Positions 6,566 through 8,566 of a DNA stretch of 8,566 bases are shown piece after piece. This DNA is from a bacterium (lineage in GTDB: Bacteria; UBP13; UBA5359), in NCBI GenBank assembly GCA_028699365.1, contig JAQVUQ010000097.1:1-8566 (forward strand), read 5' to 3'. The position numbers were made by a program, and so were the translations under genes. A model generated the notes under the pieces. It was not told the origin of the DNA and searched no databases. It saw only the letters and a list, made by a program, of their open reading frames with translations. The stretch's first letter is position 1. Every line of letters begins with the position of its first letter.

Positions 6566-7034
6566 ATTATCACCGAAGAAACTTGTCGCGTTGCGGAACC
6601 TAGAGGGATTGTCAAAATTATTCCCTGATGGAACCGACATCGTTATCAGCCGAAGAGAGCTTAATGCTCTGCTGGATATGAGTGAGGAGTGCTTGAGGCT
6701 GAGAGAGGAACGTGAGGGGCAGAGGGTGGCGACAAAGGTTGCCATGGACGTAGCAGATATGTGTATGGCCGATGAAGATACTATGAGGCTACGGGAGGAG
6801 CTTGCAGCGGCACGGGTGAATGTGCAGGAGTCAGACAATCTATGCAAACGAGTGAGAGAGGCAGAAAGAGCACTCGAATTAGGCAGCTATCTTTTGGCCG
6901 GTTTTACTTATCCTCCAGGAGCCAGTTCAGAGATCGGAAGAGATAGAGGCGCATGCTGCAAGGCATGGATTAAATCCCTGATGGATAATGGCAAAAAATT
7001 TCTTTTGCAGGAGGAGGCCTCCGCCGATGCGTAA
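6558..7034 (+). CDS. Hypothetical coiled-coil phage protein (158 aa)
   Basis: The frame is open from further upstream, but ATG 6558 is chosen because AAGGAGGT (6542-6549) stands 8 nt before it. The product begins MAELSPKKLVALRNL. Starting further left would bury most of the YopX gene. Residues ~37-105 are rich in Glu, Arg and Leu with heptad character (CLRLREEREGQR, then TMRLREELAAARVNV), suggesting a coiled coil. The C-terminal third has GSYLLAGFTYPPG and a cluster of two cysteines (RGACCKAW). The function is unknown. Many phages carry similar short coiled-coil accessory proteins in this part of the map. The ends overlap both neighbours, supporting operon membership. Confidence 0.8.
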   Translation: MAELSPKKLVALRNLEGLSKLFPDGTDIVISRRELNALLDMSEECLRLREEREGQRVATKVAMDVADMCMADEDTMRLREELAAARVNVQESDNLCKRVREAERALELGSYLLAGFTYPPGASSEIGRDRGACCKAWIKSLMDNGKKFLLQEEASADA

Positions 7035-7137
7035 AGCAATCTATTTCCTACGGCTGATAGGACGCTGCTTCTGGCTGCTGGTTGTGCTGATCCGACTGGC
7101 GTGGACGGGGAAGATTTTCGAGGAGGATGAGGAGTGA
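7027..7137 (+). CDS. 36-residue single-pass membrane peptide
   Basis: ATG 7027 follows AGGAGGAGG (7009-7017) at a 9-nt spacing, one of the best ribosome sites in the window, and the frame ends at TGA 7135-7137. The peptide has a basic N-terminus (R2, K3, R9, R13), one hydrophobic segment (CFWLLVVLIRLAW, residues ~14-26) and an acidic end (FEEDEE). This pattern suggests a single-pass inner-membrane protein with its basic end in the cytoplasm. It overlaps the upstream gene by 8 bp, and its stop overlaps the GTG start of the cytosine methyltransferase (7134). It may couple translation into that gene as well as act as a membrane protein. I recognise no family. It is too short to be assigned as a holin. 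Confidence 0.72.
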   Translation: MRKAIYFLRLIGRCFWLLVVLIRLAWTGKIFEEDEE

Positions 7138-8168
7138 GACTACTGGATCTATTCAGCGGCATAGGCGGCTTCTCACTGGCAGCGGAATGGACGTGGGGCA
7201 AGTGCGTGACGGCAGCGTTTTGTGAGACGGATACGTTCTGCCGGCAGGTTCTCCGTAAAAACTGGCCTACATGGACAAACACCATGCCGATACCCATATT
7301 CGGTGATATCAGGACTTTGGAGGTAGAGCAACTTGAACAGCTTGGAGCAATTGACATTATTACCGGAGGATTCCCCTGCCAGCCGTTCTCCGTTGCCGGG
7401 CAGCGACGAGGCACGGAGGATAACCGCTGGCTCTGGCCGGAGATGCTTAGAGTTATATCGATCGTCCGGCCCCGTTGGGTCATTGCTGAGAACGTTGCTG
7501 GTTTCGTCAGTATGGTGCAGTTCGATAGTGTTCCTCCGGTGGACGACCAAGGCGCTGCTATCGGAGAGGTTGGAGACGTATACACTCGTTTGGGACGAGG
7601 CGTTTGCAACGAAGCGGTGGCGTCTCTCGAAGCGGAGGGATATACTGTCCAACCGCTTATTATTCCAGCTTGCGGTGTTGGTGCCCCGCACAGACGCAAC
7701 AGAATATGGATTATGGCCCACTCCCAGAGCGAACGACAGCGAGAAGCGAGGGAATATAGCGAACGATCCCCGGAACGGCCTGCCTGCAGCAGTGCTGTAT
7801 CCCACTCCGAGACGGGGAGACGGAATGAGTTCGCCACTCAGGGACCCAGAGAATATCACAGGCGGGGGCAGAGGACGTCTGGAGGACGTTGTTGCCCTCC
7901 TGCCCACACCGAAAGCGAGAGATTACCGAACCGGAGACAGACCAGAGAACAGGCGCGCCCGCAAGAGACGGACAGGGGAGAGAACACGACCGCCGGATCT
8001 GAACGATGTTATGGCGCCTGGTGGGCATCTGAACCCGGAGTGGATAGAGTGGCTTATGGGATACCCGATGGGGTGGACAGAATTAAGTCGCTCGGAAACG
8101 CCATAGTTCCGGAGGTGGCATATCAGATTATGAAGGCCATAAAGGAAGTTGAGGAGGTATCAGCGTGA
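7134..8168 (+). CDS. C5-cytosine DNA methyltransferase (Dcm-type)
   Basis: This 344-residue enzyme would methylate cytosine at C5. Its motifs are I DLFSGIGGF (5-13), IV GGFPCQPFSVAG with catalytic C82 (78-89), VI AENVAGF (118-124), VIII PHRRNRIWIMA (185-195), and X RIKSLGNAIVP (316-326). The start is GTG 7134, overlapping the stop of the membrane peptide as GTGA. GAGGAGG lies at 7120-7126, in the upstream gene. Two regions are odd. An extra loop of about 25-30 residues sits between motif VI and the following helix (~129-158). The target-recognition stretch (~195-297) is low-complexity and rich in Ser, Arg and Glu, with three AHSxSER-like repeats and no clear motif IX. Both regions overlap the nested frame at 7333-8106, which may explain their composition. 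The likely role is protection against host restriction. Confidence 0.93.
   Translation: MRLLDLFSGIGGFSLAAEWTWGKCVTAAFCETDTFCRQVLRKNWPTWTNTMPIPIFGDIRTLEVEQLEQLGAIDIITGGFPCQPFSVAGQRRGTEDNRWLWPEMLRVISIVRPRWVIAENVAGFVSMVQFDSVPPVDDQGAAIGEVGDVYTRLGRGVCNEAVASLEAEGYTVQPLIIPACGVGAPHRRNRIWIMAHSQSERQREAREYSERSPERPACSSAVSHSETGRRNEFATQGPREYHRRGQRTSGGRCCPPAHTESERLPNRRQTREQARPQETDRGENTTAGSERCYGAWWASEPGVDRVAYGIPDGVDRIKSLGNAIVPEVAYQIMKAIKEVEEVSA
7319..7324 (+). promoter_or_regulatory. Shine-Dalgarno site for the nested TTG start
   Basis: GGAGGT lies inside the methyltransferase coding sequence, 8 nt before TTG 7333, which is ideal spacing. A TAG at 7324-7326 blocks that frame immediately upstream, so 7333 is the first possible start. 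This is the main direct evidence for internal initiation. The bases also encode Leu-Glu-Val of the methyltransferase, so chance occurrence cannot be excluded. Confidence 0.55.
7333..8106 (+). CDS. Nested overlapping gene inside the cytosine methyltransferase (PTP-repeat / EWLMGYP protein)
   Basis: This 257-codon frame lies wholly within the methyltransferase gene, shifted by one base, and ends at TAG 8104-8106. It starts at TTG 7333 after GGAGGT (7319-7324). The product begins NSLEQLTLLPEDSPAS. It then carries RLLFQL, PRTDATEYGLWPTPRAND (PTP at 129-131), a second PTP in LYPTPRRGDG (157-159) and a third in LLPTPKARD (191-193). It closes with LNPEWIEWLMGYPMGWTEL (233-251). I recall this motif order (SLEQLTL, SRLLFQL-like, PRT, WPTP, EWLMGFP-GWTDL) from phage hypothetical proteins that also accompany C5 methyltransferases. 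That is recollection, not a search result. The function is unknown. It may be translated, or it may be a conserved shadow of methyltransferase codons. The start signal and the motif repeats favour a real gene. Confidence 0.6.
   Translation: MNSLEQLTLLPEDSPASRSPLPGSDEARRITAGSGRRCLELYRSSGPVGSLLRTLLVSSVWCSSIVFLRWTTKALLSERLETYTLVWDEAFATKRWRLSKRRDILSNRLLFQLAVLVPRTDATEYGLWPTPRANDSEKRGNIANDPRNGLPAAVLYPTPRRGDGMSSPLRDPENITGGGRGRLEDVVALLPTPKARDYRTGDRPENRRARKRRTGERTRPPDLNDVMAPGGHLNPEWIEWLMGYPMGWTELSRSETP
7717..7925 (+). repeat. Three in-frame imperfect repeats in the dual-coding segment
   Basis: CCCAC(T/A)CC followed by a purine-rich GA/CG tract occurs at 7717, 7801 and 7903, spaced 84 and 102 bp, both multiples of three. 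In the methyltransferase frame the copies read AHSQSERQ, SHSETGRR and AHTESERL. In the nested frame they read WPTPRAND, YPTPRRGD and LPTPKARD. The repeat is therefore kept in register in both frames. Confidence 0.7.
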
Positions 8169-8383
8169 GCATGGATGCAGAACATATAGCAAGGGCACAG
8201 CAGGCGCTGCAGGAGCGCGGCGAGTATAAGACGACCGACGGCAGGTCCATCATGGAACTGGACGAGAAGGAAGCTAAACTCATCCGGTTTATCCGGGACC
8301 TGGGGCATGGTGACCTCCGGGTATCTGTCCGGGACAGCCTGCCCTCCTACATCGAGAAAGCGGTAGAGAATATCAGGCTTTAG
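8165..8383 (+). CDS. Small hypothetical protein (72 aa)
   Basis: GTG 8165 overlaps the methyltransferase stop as GTGA and sits 7 nt after GAGGAGG (8151-8157). The ATG at 8171 is possible but has a longer spacing. The protein has an N-terminal helix (AEHIARAQQALQERG), an acidic middle helix (LDEKEAKLIRFIRDL, ~32-46) and a C-terminal segment (VRDSLPSYIEKAVENIRL). No membrane segment or enzyme motif is visible. I do not recognise it. In size and place it resembles the short, possibly DNA-binding or regulatory proteins that close phage early operons, but nothing in the sequence proves this. The same frame stays open beyond its TAG (8381-8383) to the window edge. Confidence 0.78.
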   Translation: MSMDAEHIARAQQALQERGEYKTTDGRSIMELDEKEAKLIRFIRDLGHGDLRVSVRDSLPSYIEKAVENIRL

Positions 8384-8392
8384 GCGTATAAT
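8364..8392 (+). promoter_or_regulatory. Candidate sigma-70/sigmaA promoter at the end of the last gene
   Basis: A perfect TATAAT (8387-8392) lies 17 bp downstream of TAGAGA (8364-8369), a four-of-six match to TTGACA. Transcription would begin near 8399 and run into the palindrome and hairpins that follow. The -35 half lies within the end of the small gene. Good spacing and a perfect -10 make it plausible. The weak -35 suggests an activator or modest strength. Confidence 0.5.
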
Positions 8393-8400
8393 ATAAACAA

Positions 8401-8412
8401 TCGAATATTCGA
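8401..8412. promoter_or_regulatory. 12-bp palindrome beside the promoter (possible operator)
   Basis: TCGAATATTCGA is a perfect palindrome located at about +3 to +14 from the candidate promoter. This is a position where a dimeric repressor could block transcription. It does not match the Firmicutes LexA box, which has a wider gap between half-sites. Confidence 0.4.
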
Positions 8413-8436
8413 CCTACCTGAACAAACAGGCGGTCG
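8410..8436 (+). ncRNA. Upstream hairpin that competes with the terminator stem
   Basis: CGACC (8410-8414) pairs with GGTCG (8432-8436) and CCTG (8417-8420) with CAGG (8427-8430), giving a 9-bp stem with a small internal loop and the hexaloop AACAAA. The 3' arm uses the same bases as the 5' arm of the terminator hairpin at 8428. The two structures are therefore mutually exclusive, as in attenuators. No known riboswitch ligand core is recognised. Confidence 0.4.
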
Positions 8437-8478
8437 CTTGAAGCTCCTTAACAGGGGTGGATTGCGATCGCCTTTTTT
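8428..8478 (+). terminator. Intrinsic terminator or attenuator with large structured loop
   Basis: AGGCGGTCGC (8428-8437) pairs with GCGATCGCCT (8464-8473), ten pairs including one G-T wobble. Six T residues (8473-8478) begin at the base of the stem. The 26-nt loop can form a small CTCC/GGGG helix. It could end the early operon, or it could be an attenuator for a transcript that starts at the promoter at 8364-8392. Confidence 0.62.
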
Positions 8479-8491
8479 ATTACCCAGAATT

Positions 8492-8551
8492 GTGAACGAT
8501 ATGCCTGAAATATGGCAATATGCGTCTGAAAACGTGAACGATATACCCGAA
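8492..8551 (+). repeat. Two 18-bp direct repeats 42 bp apart near the window edge
   Basis: GTGAACGATATGCCTGAA (8492-8509) and GTGAACGATATACCCGAA (8534-8551) match at 16 of 18 positions. GCGAACGC at 8555 may be a partial third element. The surrounding 8384-8566 holds no convincing gene. One frame is open to the edge but has no ribosome site. The repeats could be protein-binding sites near the start of a packaging region (inference), or in-phase coding repeats, since 42 is a multiple of three. Confidence 0.55.
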
Positions 8552-8566
8552 TTTGCGAACGCTTGG

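Noticed and set aside
6908-7837. 309-codon minus-strand frame (and another at 7173-7907) opposite the cytosine methyltransferase
   Set aside because: No start signal or protein motif is visible, and the composition is random-like. The dual-coding evidence here applies only to the plus-strand nested frame.
8401-8412. LexA/SOS box
   Set aside because: The palindrome has a 2-bp gap between CGAA and TTCG, whereas the Firmicutes LexA site needs GAAC and GTTC separated by four bases.

Overview
The window reads as part of a bacteriophage or prophage genome. It covers the replication, recombination and DNA-modification block and ends just before what is probably the packaging region. Every supported gene lies on the plus strand. 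Genes are small and packed, and several stop codons overlap the next start (ATGA at 4642, GTGA at 7134 and 8165). Most starts have strong AGGAGG-type ribosome binding sites, and GTG or TTG starts occur. Together these suggest a Firmicutes (probably clostridial) host. That host assignment is inference, because no host-specific gene is present.

Layout. Positions 1-434 hold the 3' end of an unrecognised phage protein. A GC-rich hairpin and then a YhaM-like HD phosphohydrolase follow (496-1068). Next is a primase-polymerase with a primase C-terminal domain but no helicase domain (1094-2476). The 266 bp after it are non-coding and rich in GGTGA/TCACC repeats, with three related repeat-hairpin units, and are a candidate replication origin or regulatory region. 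Positions 2743-5804 carry a small hypothetical gene, a UvrD-like superfamily 1 helicase, an N6-adenine methyltransferase and a VRR-NUC nuclease. Positions 5794-7137 carry accessory genes: a hypothetical helical protein, a YopX-family protein, a coiled-coil protein and a 36-residue membrane peptide. Positions 7134-8168 encode a C5-cytosine methyltransferase, and a second long frame (7333-8106) is nested inside it. A small hypothetical gene follows (8165-8383).

The last 183 bp have no convincing gene. They contain a plausible promoter, a 12-bp palindrome, two mutually exclusive RNA hairpins (the second followed by a T-run) and two 18-bp direct repeats 42 bp apart.

How the parts may work together. 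The primase-polymerase would start DNA synthesis. The helicase and VRR-NUC nuclease would act in replication-linked recombination or repair. The two methyltransferases have no recognisable restriction enzyme beside them and most simply protect phage DNA from host restriction. The most striking feature is the nested frame inside the cytosine methyltransferase. It has its own Shine-Dalgarno site and TTG start, and its repeated PTP and C-terminal EWLMGYP-type motifs resemble a recurrent phage hypothetical-protein family as I remember it. One stretch of DNA may therefore encode two proteins.
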